The notes under the pieces: generated by a model | What the model was told of the DNA's origin: nothing | The model's input: only the letters and a program-made list of their open reading frames with translations | Databases searched by the model: none | Shown here: piece after piece, positions 32,468 through 40,132 of the stretch | Numbering within the stretch: position 1 is the first letter of the stretch | Layout of the letters: every line of letters begins with the position of its first letter | Position numbers and translations under genes: made by a program | Source: Alphaproteobacteria bacterium | Lineage (GTDB): Bacteria > Pseudomonadota > Alphaproteobacteria > Sphingomonadales > Sphingomonadaceae | NCBI GenBank assembly: GCA_030426245.1 | Contig: JAUHYZ010000021.1 | Span: 1 to 40,132 of the forward strand | Length of the DNA stretch: 40,132 nucleotides | Direction: 5' to 3'

Positions 32468-33640
32468 ATGAACGAAATTCCCCTCCGGATCGATTGCGGC
32501 TTCGACAGCGGCAATATCGAAGTGCTCGAAGTGGCAGGCGACACCGCGAAGCTGGCCATTCGCAAGGATCACCGGTCCGACTTCCGCCAGTGGTTCCATT
32601 TCCGCGTGGCCGGGAAAGCCGGCCGCGAGATGGTGCTGAAGATCACCGGCCTCAATGCCGCAGCCTATCCGGCAGGCTGGCCCGGATACCGGGCTTGCGT
32701 TTCGGAAGACCGCGAATATTGGGCCCGCGCCGAAAGCGAATTCAGCAGCACTGCCGATAACGGCACGCTGACGATCCGCTACACGCCGCAAAGCGACCTG
32801 GCGTGGTTCGCCTATTTCGCGCCTTTTTCGATGGAGCGGCATCACGATCTGGTGGCCCGGGCGGCCGAGTGCGAAGGTGTAAGCTATCGCTGCCTGGGCC
32901 ATTCGCTGGACGGGCAGCCGCTGGATTGCCTGGAGATGGGCGAAGGGCCGGTGGAAGTGTGGCTGTTCGCCCGCCAGCATCCCGGCGAGAGCATGGCCGA
33001 ATGGTGGATGGAAGGGGCGCTGGAATGCCTGACCGATCCGGCCGATCCGATTGCCCGGACGCTGCGCGGAAAATGCCGGCTGCATGTGGTGCCCAACTGC
33101 AATCCCGACGGATCGCGGCGCGGCCATCTGCGCACCAATGCCGCCGGTGCCAATCTCAACCGCGAATGGAACAGCCCCAGCGCGGAAAACTCTCCCGAAG
33201 TGCTCGCCCTGCGCGGCGCGATGGACGAAACCGGAGTCGACTTCGCGATCGACGTGCATGGCGACGAAGCGATTCCGCATGTCTTCATCGCCGGCTTCGA
33301 AGGGATACCGTCATGGACCGAAAAGCAGGGGCAGGATTACGAGCGTTACCGCGAAATCCTGAAACGGCGCACGCCCGATTTCCAGACCGCTAAAGGCTAT
33401 CCCAAGGCGCGCCCCGGGCAGGCCAATCTGACCATGGCGACCAACCAGATCGCCGAGCGCTTCGGCGCCTGCGCCATGACGCTGGAAATGCCCTTCAAGG
33501 ACAATGACGATCTGCCCGATCCCCAGCAGGGCTGGAGCCCGGAGCGGTGCAAGCTTCTGGCGCATGCCTGCCTGGCCGCTCTGGCGGAATGGCTGGAGGG
33601 GCACGAGGATTCCGACGCGGAGTTCCGGCACAAGCTGTAA
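32468..33640 (+). CDS. M14-family zinc carboxypeptidase (cytosolic carboxypeptidase-like)
   Basis: This 390-residue metallopeptidase has an N-terminal beta domain (about 1-125) like that of cytosolic carboxypeptidases, then the M14 catalytic domain. Zinc ligands are H171 and E174 in RQHPGES, and H264 in DVHGDE. The substrate-carboxylate residues fall in [10 protein letters not shown] and GANLNREW, and the catalytic glutamate is E340 in MTLEMPF. No signal peptide is seen, so it should be cytosolic. Eukaryotic relatives trim glutamates from tubulin; the bacterial substrate is unknown, and poly-glutamyl or peptidoglycan-type peptides are guesses. It is probably cotranscribed with the lipoprotein upstream. 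Confidence 0.88.
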   Translation: MNEIPLRIDCGFDSGNIEVLEVAGDTAKLAIRKDHRSDFRQWFHFRVAGKAGREMVLKITGLNAAAYPAGWPGYRACVSEDREYWARAESEFSSTADNGTLTIRYTPQSDLAWFAYFAPFSMERHHDLVARAAECEGVSYRCLGHSLDGQPLDCLEMGEGPVEVWLFARQHPGESMAEWWMEGALECLTDPADPIARTLRGKCRLHVVPNCNPDGSRRGHLRTNAAGANLNREWNSPSAENSPEVLALRGAMDETGVDFAIDVHGDEAIPHVFIAGFEGIPSWTEKQGQDYERYREILKRRTPDFQTAKGYPKARPGQANLTMATNQIAERFGACAMTLEMPFKDNDDLPDPQQGWSPERCKLLAHACLAALAEWLEGHEDSDAEFRHKL

Positions 33641-33761
33641 CCTATTTGGAACTTTCCACTTGGCATCGTAACGCTGATCGGTTAGAAATACCGAACATCG
33701 CGATGATGCGGCCATGGCAACGGACACCATGATTGCCGGCGTATAACGAAGAGACTTGGAT

Positions 33762-35951
33762 CTAAGCCGAAAGGGGCCGCTGGGTGGCCGCCGGTTTTCC
33801 CGGCGGCATCCACATGTGAGCATCGCCCGGTGCGCCGAGATAGAATCCCTGCCCGTAATCGCAGTTCTTGCCCATCAGGATTTCCAGCTGGGCCCGCGTT
33901 TCGATGCCTTCCGCAGTCACCGGAATTCCGATCGAGCTGCACAGGCCGAGCACGGCATCGACGATCGCCAGCGAATAGGCATTGTCTTCCAGATTGCTGA
34001 CGAAGGACTGATCGATCTTGATCTTGTCGAAGGGGAAGAAATGCAGATAGCTGAGCGAGGCATATCCGGTGCCGAAATCGTCCATCGCGATCTTGACGCC
34101 CATGGCCGATAACCGCCGCAGGACGTGCAAGGCGATGCTCTTGTCTTCGATCAGCACATTTTCCGTGATTTCGAGCTCGAGCCGCGAGGGGCTCAGTCCC
34201 AGTTCGAGCAAGGTCGAATGGACCAGCCGCGGCAGGTCCCCTTCCGTTATCTGTGCAGGCGAGAGATTGACTGCGACGCAGACATCCTGCGGCCACCCGC
34301 TGGCTGCCAGGCAGGCTTCCCGCAGGACCCAGGCCCCCAGATCGCCGATCAAATGGGCGCGCTCCGCAATCGGCACGAAATGTTCGGGCAGGATTTCGCC
34401 GAATTCGGGATGGTTCCAGCGGACCAGCGCCTCGAAGCCGACCAGGTCATTGCCCGAAAGCCTGTATTGCGGTTGATACACCAGATGCAGGCCCAGCCCG
34501 CCGCGCGACAAGGCGCAGCGAAGGTCCCGCTCCAGCCGCCGGCGCTTCTCCACCTCATGGGTCATGGAGATCGTGTAGCTGCACGCCTTGCCGCGCCCGC
34601 TCTGCTTCGCCCGATAGAGCGCGAGATCGGCATTGCGCAGCAGATCCTCCGGCGTTTGGGCATCCTTGGGGCACAGCGCAAAGCCGACACTGGCGCCTGC
34701 GGTTTCCCAATCCGCCCTGCCCTGGGACAGAAGCTCCTGGATGGACCGGGTGATCTGTTCCGCCCGCCGCTGGGCTGCGGCGGAGGACAAACAATGGGTT
34801 TGCAGCATGGCGAATTCGTCGCCGCCCAGACGAGCGATCGTATCCGTGCCTTCGGCCAGACCTTCCAGCTGCCGTGCAAACGCCACCAGCAGATCGTCGC
34901 CGGCCTTGTGACCGTAGCGATCGTTGATTTCCTTGAACCCGTCCAGATCGATCAGGTGGACCGCAAAGGGGGAATCGGTCGCGGCCGCATGGGCAATTTC
35001 CGCATCCAGCTCGTGATGGAAATATTGCCGGTTGAACAGGCCGGTCAGGGAATCGTGATTGGCGAGATGCCGAACGCGATTATGTGCTTCGGTCCGTTCC
35101 AGGGCGAGCGCGCATAGTTCCTTGCAGATATCGACAATGCGCCAATGGAACGCCGATGGAACGATCGGGCTATGCGCATAAAAGGCGAAGACGCCTTTGA
35201 CACTGCCATCGCCTGCCTTGATCGGAATGGACCAGACCGATGTGTAATCGAGATTGGCCGTGATCTCCGGAAACGGCGCCCACAGGGGGTCGGTATGGAT
35301 ATCGTCGACATTGACCGCTTCACCGATCCAGGCGGCCGTTCCGCAAGAACCGACAACAGGCCCGGTCGCCAAGCCTTCGATCGCATCGCAATACCATGCC
35401 GGCAGATCGGGCGCCGCCTGCATGCGCAGGCATCCCGCCTGGTCGATCAGCGCCACGGACATATGGATATTTTCCAGCATCTGCTGCACTTCGCGGCAGA
35501 CCATGTTCATCATCGCAGGCAGGCTCTTGCCGTGAACGAGATCCCTCAGCAGCCGGTGCTGAAGCGTTTCATAGATTTTCGCGAAGGTGATGTCGGAAAT
35601 GGAAGCCACGATATAGCGCGAAGCCTCGCCATCTTCGGAGACGACATTGGCCGTCAGCGTGGCCCATTTGGGTTCGCCCGACCGATCGCTGAAGAGGATA
35701 TCGTCCTTGAAAGTGCCCACGGCCTGAAGTGCGCGCAGCGCATCCCGCAGCTTGTTCCTGGCATCGCCGAAATCGGGCACGACGTCGCTCAACCGGCGCC
35801 CCAGGACCTCATCCGCACGATACCCGGTCAGGCGCGTGAAAGCCTCGTTGGCGAATGCCACGCTGCCGTCCATATCGGTCGCCACCACAGCCTGGTCCAG
35901 ACTGTCGGTGGCAAGCCTCATCAGGTCAAAGCGGGTTTGCTCAACTCCCAT
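33762..35951 (-). CDS. PAS-GAF-GGDEF-EAL cyclic-di-GMP signalling protein
   Basis: This 729-residue soluble protein has a PAS domain (about 8-125, with GYRADEVLGRRLSDVVP), a GAF domain (about 145-290, with the typical GSCGTAAWIGEAVNVDDIHTD), a GGDEF domain with an intact GGDEF at 376-380, and an EAL domain with EAL at 507-509. Metal-site segments LELEITENV, MDDFGTGYASL and AEGIETRAQ are intact in the EAL domain. Both catalytic domains therefore look functional. The PAS and GAF sensors could bind haem, flavin or a small ligand; the architecture recalls oxygen- or light-sensing bifunctional proteins, but no ligand residue can be named. It has no close operon partners. Confidence 0.9.
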   Translation of the reverse strand: MGVEQTRFDLMRLATDSLDQAVVATDMDGSVAFANEAFTRLTGYRADEVLGRRLSDVVPDFGDARNKLRDALRALQAVGTFKDDILFSDRSGEPKWATLTANVVSEDGEASRYIVASISDITFAKIYETLQHRLLRDLVHGKSLPAMMNMVCREVQQMLENIHMSVALIDQAGCLRMQAAPDLPAWYCDAIEGLATGPVVGSCGTAAWIGEAVNVDDIHTDPLWAPFPEITANLDYTSVWSIPIKAGDGSVKGVFAFYAHSPIVPSAFHWRIVDICKELCALALERTEAHNRVRHLANHDSLTGLFNRQYFHHELDAEIAHAAATDSPFAVHLIDLDGFKEINDRYGHKAGDDLLVAFARQLEGLAEGTDTIARLGGDEFAMLQTHCLSSAAAQRRAEQITRSIQELLSQGRADWETAGASVGFALCPKDAQTPEDLLRNADLALYRAKQSGRGKACSYTISMTHEVEKRRRLERDLRCALSRGGLGLHLVYQPQYRLSGNDLVGFEALVRWNHPEFGEILPEHFVPIAERAHLIGDLGAWVLREACLAASGWPQDVCVAVNLSPAQITEGDLPRLVHSTLLELGLSPSRLELEITENVLIEDKSIALHVLRRLSAMGVKIAMDDFGTGYASLSYLHFFPFDKIKIDQSFVSNLEDNAYSLAIVDAVLGLCSSIGIPVTAEGIETRAQLEILMGKNCDYGQGFYLGAPGDAHMWMPPGKPAATQRPLSA

Positions 35952-36166
35952 GCCAACTCAGTAGCAAAACTGTCTAACCCTTTGGTTAAGGCAGCGGGAA
36001 CCACGCACTTCTTTTAACTAATTGATAAACCGGTCTTTATCGGCGGATTCCGTTGCCGAATTAGCCCCTTTGCGGACCTGTAAATTAACGTTTTACCGGC
36101 ACTGATATTTGCAGCCCGAGTGCGCGCGGGAAGGAAGCCCAGCTTGCATGCGAACTGGCCGCGCGC
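35952..36166. promoter_or_regulatory. AT-rich gap upstream of the PAS-GAF-GGDEF-EAL gene
   Basis: These 215 bp between two minus-strand genes are clearly AT-richer than their surroundings (about 35990-36105). They hold two inverted repeats, GATAAA-N6-TTTATC (36024-36041, containing ACCGGT) and GTAAA-N7-TTTAC (36080-36096). The promoter of the signalling gene is expected here. No gene is seen. Confidence 0.4.
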
Positions 36167-37648
36167 TCACGCTGCGACGGCTTCGTCCAACCCGATGTCT
36201 TCTGCGCGTGCGAAGTTTCCGTGGAGGCCGAAGCGCAGGCGGATGGGGACTTTGATGGTGGCGACGGGTCCCTTCTCGATATCCAGCGCATCGAAGATCA
36301 GCAGGTCGCTGCGATGGTCCTCCAGGCGGTTGCAGATCATCACGATCCAGCCGTCGCCTTCCGCCGCATCTGCTGTGCGCGGGACGAAGCAGGGTTCCTG
36401 CAGGCTCGAGACCGGCCCGCACCACCAGTGCTTCTCCTCGCCCGTTTCCAGGTCCTTCAGGAACAGGCAGTTCATCAGGAAGCCCCCCGCGCTGCCGCCC
36501 TTCAGCTCGACCGGGCGGCTCATGTCCATTTCCAGGCCCCAGGTGTAGCGGTTCTTCACCCCTGTGAAGCGGTCGTCGATCCGCGGAAATTCCGAAGCCG
36601 TCCCGGTCAGCGGCACGATCTCGTCGAACTCCTCCCCATTGCTGGCCAGATCGACACTCCAGCGGGTGAGCTTGCTCATCGCCTCGGCCCCGTTGAAGGG
36701 CGCGCCGTGTATGTCGGGGAAGAAAGGGAACATATTGTTCTTCGCCTCGGGGATGACGAAGTGCACCTTGCTGCCTTCCTGCCAGGCGTTCACCACGTGG
36801 CTGGCAAAGCAATTGCCGCGCTTGAACCAGCGGATATCTTCCTGCTTGAGATCGTCCCGGCGCGGAATGATGCCCAGATAAACCGGCTTGGTCGTATCGA
36901 ACCCGAAATGAATCTCGCCCGCATTGAGACGGTCCCAATCGCTGGTCGAAGGCACGATATGCAGCACCAGGTAATCCTCGGTGATCGCAAAGTCGTGCAT
37001 CATGCAGTAATAGGGGACCTTGAACCATTTCTCGCGCAGCAGCGTGCCGTCTGGCCCCACTTCCATGTAGGAAACGTCGTCGCTGCACAGGCCGCTCGCC
37101 GCATAGCCGATCGCGACCATGTTGCCGGTCGCAGGGTCGATCTTGGGATGGGCGGTGAAGGTCTCGCTCTTCATCGCGCCTTCCCAGGTCTCGAACGCCT
37201 CGGTCTCCATCGTCACCGGATCCATGATCAGCGACGGCGAATCCTCCTTCATCGCCCACAGCTTGCCGGCAAAGATCCAGGCATTGGTGTTGGCGGTGGA
37301 GCGGATCATGCCCTTCACGGATGGATCGTCGGTGGTCGGATTGCGATATTTGCCGAACAGGCCGCGCCCCGCCTTGCGCTCGGCATGCCACTTGTCGGTC
37401 TTCGCCCAGCGCTGCTTGAAATCGCATTGCCCGTCATGAATGTGGAAGCGGGTGATCATCCCGTCTCCGTTGAAGGCGATATCGTCGCCCAGCATCGGCG
37501 GAAACTGCGGATCGGGCTGCACACGGAAGAACGCACCGTTCAGTTCCGGCGGTATCCTACCCTCGCAATCAAGGTCCTCGATATCCGCCTCAACCCGCGA
37601 AGGCGTGTTGAAACCCGTGAAGCTCGGCGTGTCAGGGAAATGAGACAT
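36167..37648 (-). CDS. Lignostilbene/stilbene alpha,beta-dioxygenase (carotenoid oxygenase family, NOV1-like)
   Basis: These iron(II) enzymes split the central double bond of stilbenes such as lignostilbene or resveratrol with O2, giving two aromatic aldehydes. In this 493-residue protein the four iron histidines are H167 (TAHPKID), H218 (MMHDFAI), H284 (ASHVVNAW) and H476 (GLHGNF), exactly the numbering of Novosphingobium NOV1 as I remember it. Residues I recall as holding the 4-hydroxyl group and lining the pocket in NOV1 are also kept: F59, Y101, K134, F281 and L475. Stilbene rather than carotenoid cleavage is therefore strongly favoured. The start at 37648 follows AAGGAGAGGA and reproduces the family N-terminus. 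It diverges from a marR gene over a 77-bp gap with an operator-like palindrome. Confidence 0.92.
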   Translation of the reverse strand: MSHFPDTPSFTGFNTPSRVEADIEDLDCEGRIPPELNGAFFRVQPDPQFPPMLGDDIAFNGDGMITRFHIHDGQCDFKQRWAKTDKWHAERKAGRGLFGKYRNPTTDDPSVKGMIRSTANTNAWIFAGKLWAMKEDSPSLIMDPVTMETEAFETWEGAMKSETFTAHPKIDPATGNMVAIGYAASGLCSDDVSYMEVGPDGTLLREKWFKVPYYCMMHDFAITEDYLVLHIVPSTSDWDRLNAGEIHFGFDTTKPVYLGIIPRRDDLKQEDIRWFKRGNCFASHVVNAWQEGSKVHFVIPEAKNNMFPFFPDIHGAPFNGAEAMSKLTRWSVDLASNGEEFDEIVPLTGTASEFPRIDDRFTGVKNRYTWGLEMDMSRPVELKGGSAGGFLMNCLFLKDLETGEEKHWWCGPVSSLQEPCFVPRTADAAEGDGWIVMICNRLEDHRSDLLIFDALDIEKGPVATIKVPIRLRFGLHGNFARAEDIGLDEAVAA

Positions 37649-37671
37649 CTTCAATCCTCTCCTTGCGCCCA

Positions 37672-37699
37672 ATTGTATGCGCTACTAACGAATGCACAA
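37672..37699 (-). promoter_or_regulatory. Candidate promoter of the stilbene dioxygenase gene
   Basis: On the minus strand TTGTGC (37699-37694) and TACAAT (37677-37672) stand 16 nt apart, 24 nt before the start codon. TACAAT is one base off the -10 consensus; the -35 is weaker. The operator-like palindrome spans almost the whole element. Confidence 0.45.
37674..37696. promoter_or_regulatory. 23-bp pseudo-palindrome, probable MarR operator
   Basis: The left half reads TGtATgCGcTA, the centre is C37685, and the right half is TAaCGaATgCA. Of 23 positions, 16 match the reverse complement, and every mismatch falls on each third base. It lies between the divergent dioxygenase and marR genes and over the candidate dioxygenase promoter, the expected place and size for a MarR dimer site. 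Confidence 0.6.
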
Positions 37700-37725
37700 G
37701 CAATGAACGAGCGGAGATACGTCGG

Positions 37726-38178
37726 GTGGGCGCAGCGTCATTGATTGAAAGCAATGATGACAAGATCAGGGGGCTGAACGATATTGTCGGCTTCCACATC
37801 CGGCTCGCCCATGGTGCGGTCTACCGCCATTTCACCGAAACATTCGCCAATCTCGACCTGACGCAGAAGCAGGTATCCGTGCTGTGGATGGTCGGCGACA
37901 AGCCCGGCATCGCCCAGATCGAACTGGGCCAGCGCCTGCGGATGGACCGGGCGACGACCATGACGATCGTCAACCGCCTGCAGGAAAGAGGCTATCTGCG
38001 CCGCGAACGTTCGGAGACCGACAAGCGCAAACAGGCGCTCTATTTGACACCCGCAGGCTCTCAAGCTCTGGAAAAAGCGAAACTGTGCATTGCCGAACAT
38101 GAAAACTGGCTGAAAAGCCGCTTTACCGGTGACGAGGTCGAAAAACTGGTGGAAATGCTCGCTCGAATCCACGATTGA
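37726..38178 (+). CDS. MarR-family transcriptional regulator
   Basis: This 150-residue protein has the MarR winged-helix fold: an N-terminal dimerisation helix (about 15-40), then LTQKQVSVLWMVGDKPGIAQIELGQRLRMDRATTMTIVNRLQERGYLRRERSETDKRKQ covering the HTH and wing (about 45-105), then C-terminal helices. Members such as those controlling hydroxycinnamate, benzoate or vanillate genes repress divergent operons and release DNA on binding an aromatic acid or its CoA ester. The start is GTG at 37726 with GGAG about 9 nt upstream; the longer TTG frame would run through the operator. The transporter gene follows after 28 bp. Control of the dioxygenase is inferred from position. Confidence 0.87.
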   Translation: MGAASLIESNDDKIRGLNDIVGFHIRLAHGAVYRHFTETFANLDLTQKQVSVLWMVGDKPGIAQIELGQRLRMDRATTMTIVNRLQERGYLRRERSETDKRKQALYLTPAGSQALEKAKLCIAEHENWLKSRFTGDEVEKLVEMLARIHD

Positions 38179-38206
38179 GAGCGGTCAAAGGGAGAGGATT
38201 CAAACG

Positions 38207-39586
38207 ATGGCTGCACCGTCCGGGGATGCGAACCCCATCAATGTGATCAAAGATACGCCCATGGGCGCACGGCAGGTGATCGTCGTGATCCTGATGGTGT
38301 TCCTGAACGCACTCGACGGGTTCGACGTGCTGTCCAGCGCCTTTGCCGCGCCTGGCATCATGCAGGACTGGGGCATCACCCGCACCGAACTGGGCGTGGT
38401 CCTTTCCGCGGAGCTGATCGGCATGGGCTTCGGCTCGGTTCTGCTGGGCGGCGCTGCCGACCGATACGGGCGCAAGGCATCGATGCTCGCCTGTCTCGTG
38501 GTGATGGCCATCGGCATGTTCATGGCCAGCCAATCCGACGCGGTGACACCGATGACGATCTGGCGCTTCGTGACCGGCCTGGGCATTGGCGGCATGCTGG
38601 CTGCAACCAACGCCGTGGTGGCGGAGGTTACCAGCCGGACGGGCCGCTCCGTGTCGATGGCATTCTATGTCATCGGCTATCCTCTCGGCGGCGTTGTCGG
38701 CGGATTTGCAGCACAGGGGTGGCTGCTGGTCGACTATGACTGGCGCGCGGTCTTCATCTTCGGCGCCATCGTCACTGCGGTGATGATCCCGCTGGTCATG
38801 GCGCTGGTTCCCGAAACGCCGGCCTATTACGTTGCCCGGCGGCCTGCGGGCGCTCTGGAAAAGGCCAACAAGTCACTCGCCGCATTCGGCAAGCCGGCGC
38901 TCGCCGGTTTGCCCTCGCTCGAGGAAACGGGGCCCAAACCCAAGGCCACCGACATCCTGGCCAATCCGCGGCTGCGCCCGATCACGCTGCTGCTGTCCTT
39001 CGGCTATCTCTTCCATACTTTCACCTTCTATTACATCCTGAAGAACGCCCCCACGATTGTGGCGCTTGCGGGATATACGCCTGCCGAAGGCGCCAGCAGC
39101 CTGACCTATGCCAATATTGGCGGCGCCATTGGCGGCGCGATATTCGGCTTCTTCCTCAATAAGTTCGGCCTAAAGGGGCCGACCATCGGCGCACTTGTGC
39201 TGGGCGTGCTGGCCGTGCTCTATTTCGGCCTCGGTCACGAGAGCTTGTGGACGTGGCGGATCGCCGCACTGCTGACGATGTTCTTCCTGAACGCCGCGAT
39301 CGTGGGCTATTATGCCGCATTCGCCCTCAGCTTTCCGGCCTATGCCCGCGCGAGCGGGACCGGTTTCGCGCTCGGCGTCGGGCGCGCAGGTGCTGCCGGA
39401 TCGCCGATTGCAGCGGGGTGGCTGTTCGATCACGTCAATGGCGGCGCCGACAACCTGCTGGTCGTTTCGGCGATCATGAGCCTGGGCTCGGTCATTGCCA
39501 TGATCCTGCTGTGGGTCATGCCGGTGCGAGATGCGGATGACGACATTGAAAGCGCCGCGGCCGAACGTCAAAAAGCCGCAGCCTGA
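38207..39586 (+). CDS. MFS transporter, aromatic acid:H+ symporter (AAHS) family
   Basis: This 459-residue, 12-helix inner-membrane transporter carries the AAHS-type first helix LNALDGFDVLSSAFAAPGIM, with the conserved Asp in DGFD, and the loop 2-3 signature GAADRYGRKASML. The loop 8-9 equivalent is also recognisable. AAHS members (PcaK, BenK, VanK) import 4-hydroxybenzoate, protocatechuate, benzoate or vanillate with protons. The substrate here is not readable but fits its neighbours. The start at 38207 is set by GGGAGAGGA and matches homologues. It is 28 bp after marR and 27 bp before the formaldehyde dehydrogenase gene, so all three are probably one operon. Confidence 0.88.
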   Translation: MAAPSGDANPINVIKDTPMGARQVIVVILMVFLNALDGFDVLSSAFAAPGIMQDWGITRTELGVVLSAELIGMGFGSVLLGGAADRYGRKASMLACLVVMAIGMFMASQSDAVTPMTIWRFVTGLGIGGMLAATNAVVAEVTSRTGRSVSMAFYVIGYPLGGVVGGFAAQGWLLVDYDWRAVFIFGAIVTAVMIPLVMALVPETPAYYVARRPAGALEKANKSLAAFGKPALAGLPSLEETGPKPKATDILANPRLRPITLLLSFGYLFHTFTFYYILKNAPTIVALAGYTPAEGASSLTYANIGGAIGGAIFGFFLNKFGLKGPTIGALVLGVLAVLYFGLGHESLWTWRIAALLTMFFLNAAIVGYYAAFALSFPAYARASGTGFALGVGRAGAAGSPIAAGWLFDHVNGGADNLLVVSAIMSLGSVIAMILLWVMPVRDADDDIESAAAERQKAAA

Positions 39587-39613
39587 AGAGAATCAAGGGA
39601 GCAATACGAAGCC

Positions 39614-40132
39614 ATGAAGACCCGTGCAGCCGTAGCGTTTGAAGCGAAGCAGCCGCTTGAGATAGTGGAGCTTGATCTGGAGGGACCGAAGGCTGGCGAA
39701 GTCCTGGTGGAGATCATGGCGACGGGGATCTGCCATACGGACGCCTATACGCTGGACGGGCTCGACAGCGAGGGATTGTTCCCTTCCGTGCTGGGTCATG
39801 AAGGCGCGGGGATCGTGCGCGAGGTCGGCGCGGGTGTGACGAGCGTGAAGCAAGGCGATCACGTGATCCCGCTCTACACGCCGGAATGCCGCCAGTGTAA
39901 GTCGTGCCTCAGCGGCAAGACGAACCTGTGCACAGCGATCCGCGCGACGCAGGGCCAGGGGCTGATGCCGGACGGGACGAGCCGCTTTTCCTACAAGGGC
40001 GAGACGATCTATCACTATATGGGCTGCTCGACCTTTTCGAACTTCACGGTTCTGCCCGAGATCGCGGTGGCGAAGATCCGCGAGGACGCGCCGTTCAACA
40101 CCAGCTGCTATATCGGCTGCGGGGTGACCACC
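39614..40132 (+). CDS. frmA: S-(hydroxymethyl)glutathione dehydrogenase / class III alcohol dehydrogenase (5' part, cut by window end)
   Basis: This enzyme oxidises the formaldehyde-glutathione adduct with NAD, the main formaldehyde disposal route in many proteobacteria. The 173 visible codons run off the window. They include the catalytic zinc ligands C40 (GICHTD), H62 (GHEG) and C169 (IGCGVTT), and the structural zinc quartet C92, C95, C98 and C106. The full protein should be about 370 residues. AAGGGAG lies 11-18 nt upstream. It is the third gene after marR. Its place beside a stilbene dioxygenase and aromatic transporter suggests formaldehyde is a by-product of the pathway. Confidence 0.95.
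   Translation, partial: MKTRAAVAFEAKQPLEIVELDLEGPKAGEVLVEIMATGICHTDAYTLDGLDSEGLFPSVLGHEGAGIVREVGAGVTSVKQGDHVIPLYTPECRQCKSCLSGKTNLCTAIRATQGQGLMPDGTSRFSYKGETIYHYMGCSTFSNFTVLPEIAVAKIREDAPFNTSCYIGCGVTT

Noticed and set aside
31574-33280. A 568-codon antisense frame across the DUF4136 and M14 genes
   Set aside because: It covers two recognisable genes on the other strand, its end overlaps galE, and it has no motif of its own.
36221-37744. A 507-codon plus-strand frame antisense to the stilbene dioxygenase
   Set aside because: It covers the whole dioxygenase and the operator region and shows no domain; a mirror of the real gene.
1-40132. Mobile elements, CRISPR arrays, phage genes, tRNA or rRNA genes
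   Set aside because: I looked for transposase motifs, regular spacer-repeat patterns, phage genes and tRNA cloverleaf ends and found none I could support.

Overview
The window is about 40 kb of GC-rich chromosome from an alphaproteobacterium, most likely a sphingomonad (Sphingomonadales; Erythrobacteraceae or Novosphingobium-like). The pointers are the protein families and their order: Tim44-like/mltA/smr facing secB, the 41-residue zinc-free L36, a CoaBC with a long acidic linker, DUF4136 lipoproteins, and a stilbene-cleaving dioxygenase that matches sphingomonad NOV1 residue for residue at its key positions. I see no IS element, prophage, CRISPR array, tRNA or rRNA. Most of the window is ordinary core chromosome, densely packed, with many 1-17 bp gene overlaps.

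Layout. 0-3.5 kb: ahpF, a small acidic lipoprotein and an MFS exporter, all on +. 3.5-6 kb on -: Tim44-like, mltA, smr. 6-10.3 kb on +: secB, murJ, trpS and a DUF4136 lipoprotein, closed by a shared terminator. 10.3-12.4 kb on -: coaBC, dut. 12.6-15.1 kb on +: three integral membrane proteins, the last preceded by a possible leader peptide and alternative hairpins. 15.1-18.2 kb: cobB (-) diverging from dapB, a K+ channel and nth (+). 18.2-21.3 kb on -: GST, dapE and a dicarboxylate/amino-acid symporter. 21.7-23.7 kb: a PAS-GGDEF-EAL-PilZ protein. 23.8-27.2 kb on -: the classical rpmH-rnpA-yidD-yidC-engB operon. 27.5-29.5 kb: yifB (comM) facing an HxlR regulator. 29.8-31.7 kb on -: galE, rpmJ, a terminator and a HAD phosphatase. 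31.8-33.6 kb on +: a second DUF4136 lipoprotein and an M14 carboxypeptidase. 33.8-36 kb on -: a PAS-GAF-GGDEF-EAL protein.

The right end (36.1-40.1 kb) is the accessory-looking and most interesting part. A carotenoid-oxygenase-family enzyme carries all four iron histidines at positions 167, 218, 284 and 476, plus F59, Y101 and K134, as in the lignostilbene/stilbene dioxygenase NOV1. It diverges from a MarR regulator, which is followed at 27-28 bp spacing by an aromatic-acid MFS transporter and by the start of glutathione-dependent formaldehyde dehydrogenase (cut by the window edge). A 23-bp pseudo-palindrome lies in the divergent promoter region. Sphingomonads make lignostilbenes from lignin dimers by releasing formaldehyde, so a stilbene cleavage enzyme beside a formaldehyde dehydrogenase suggests one regulated unit for lignin-stilbene breakdown and formaldehyde disposal.

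All domain, start-site and structure calls were made by eye. Comparisons with named proteins rest on memory of those families, not on a search.
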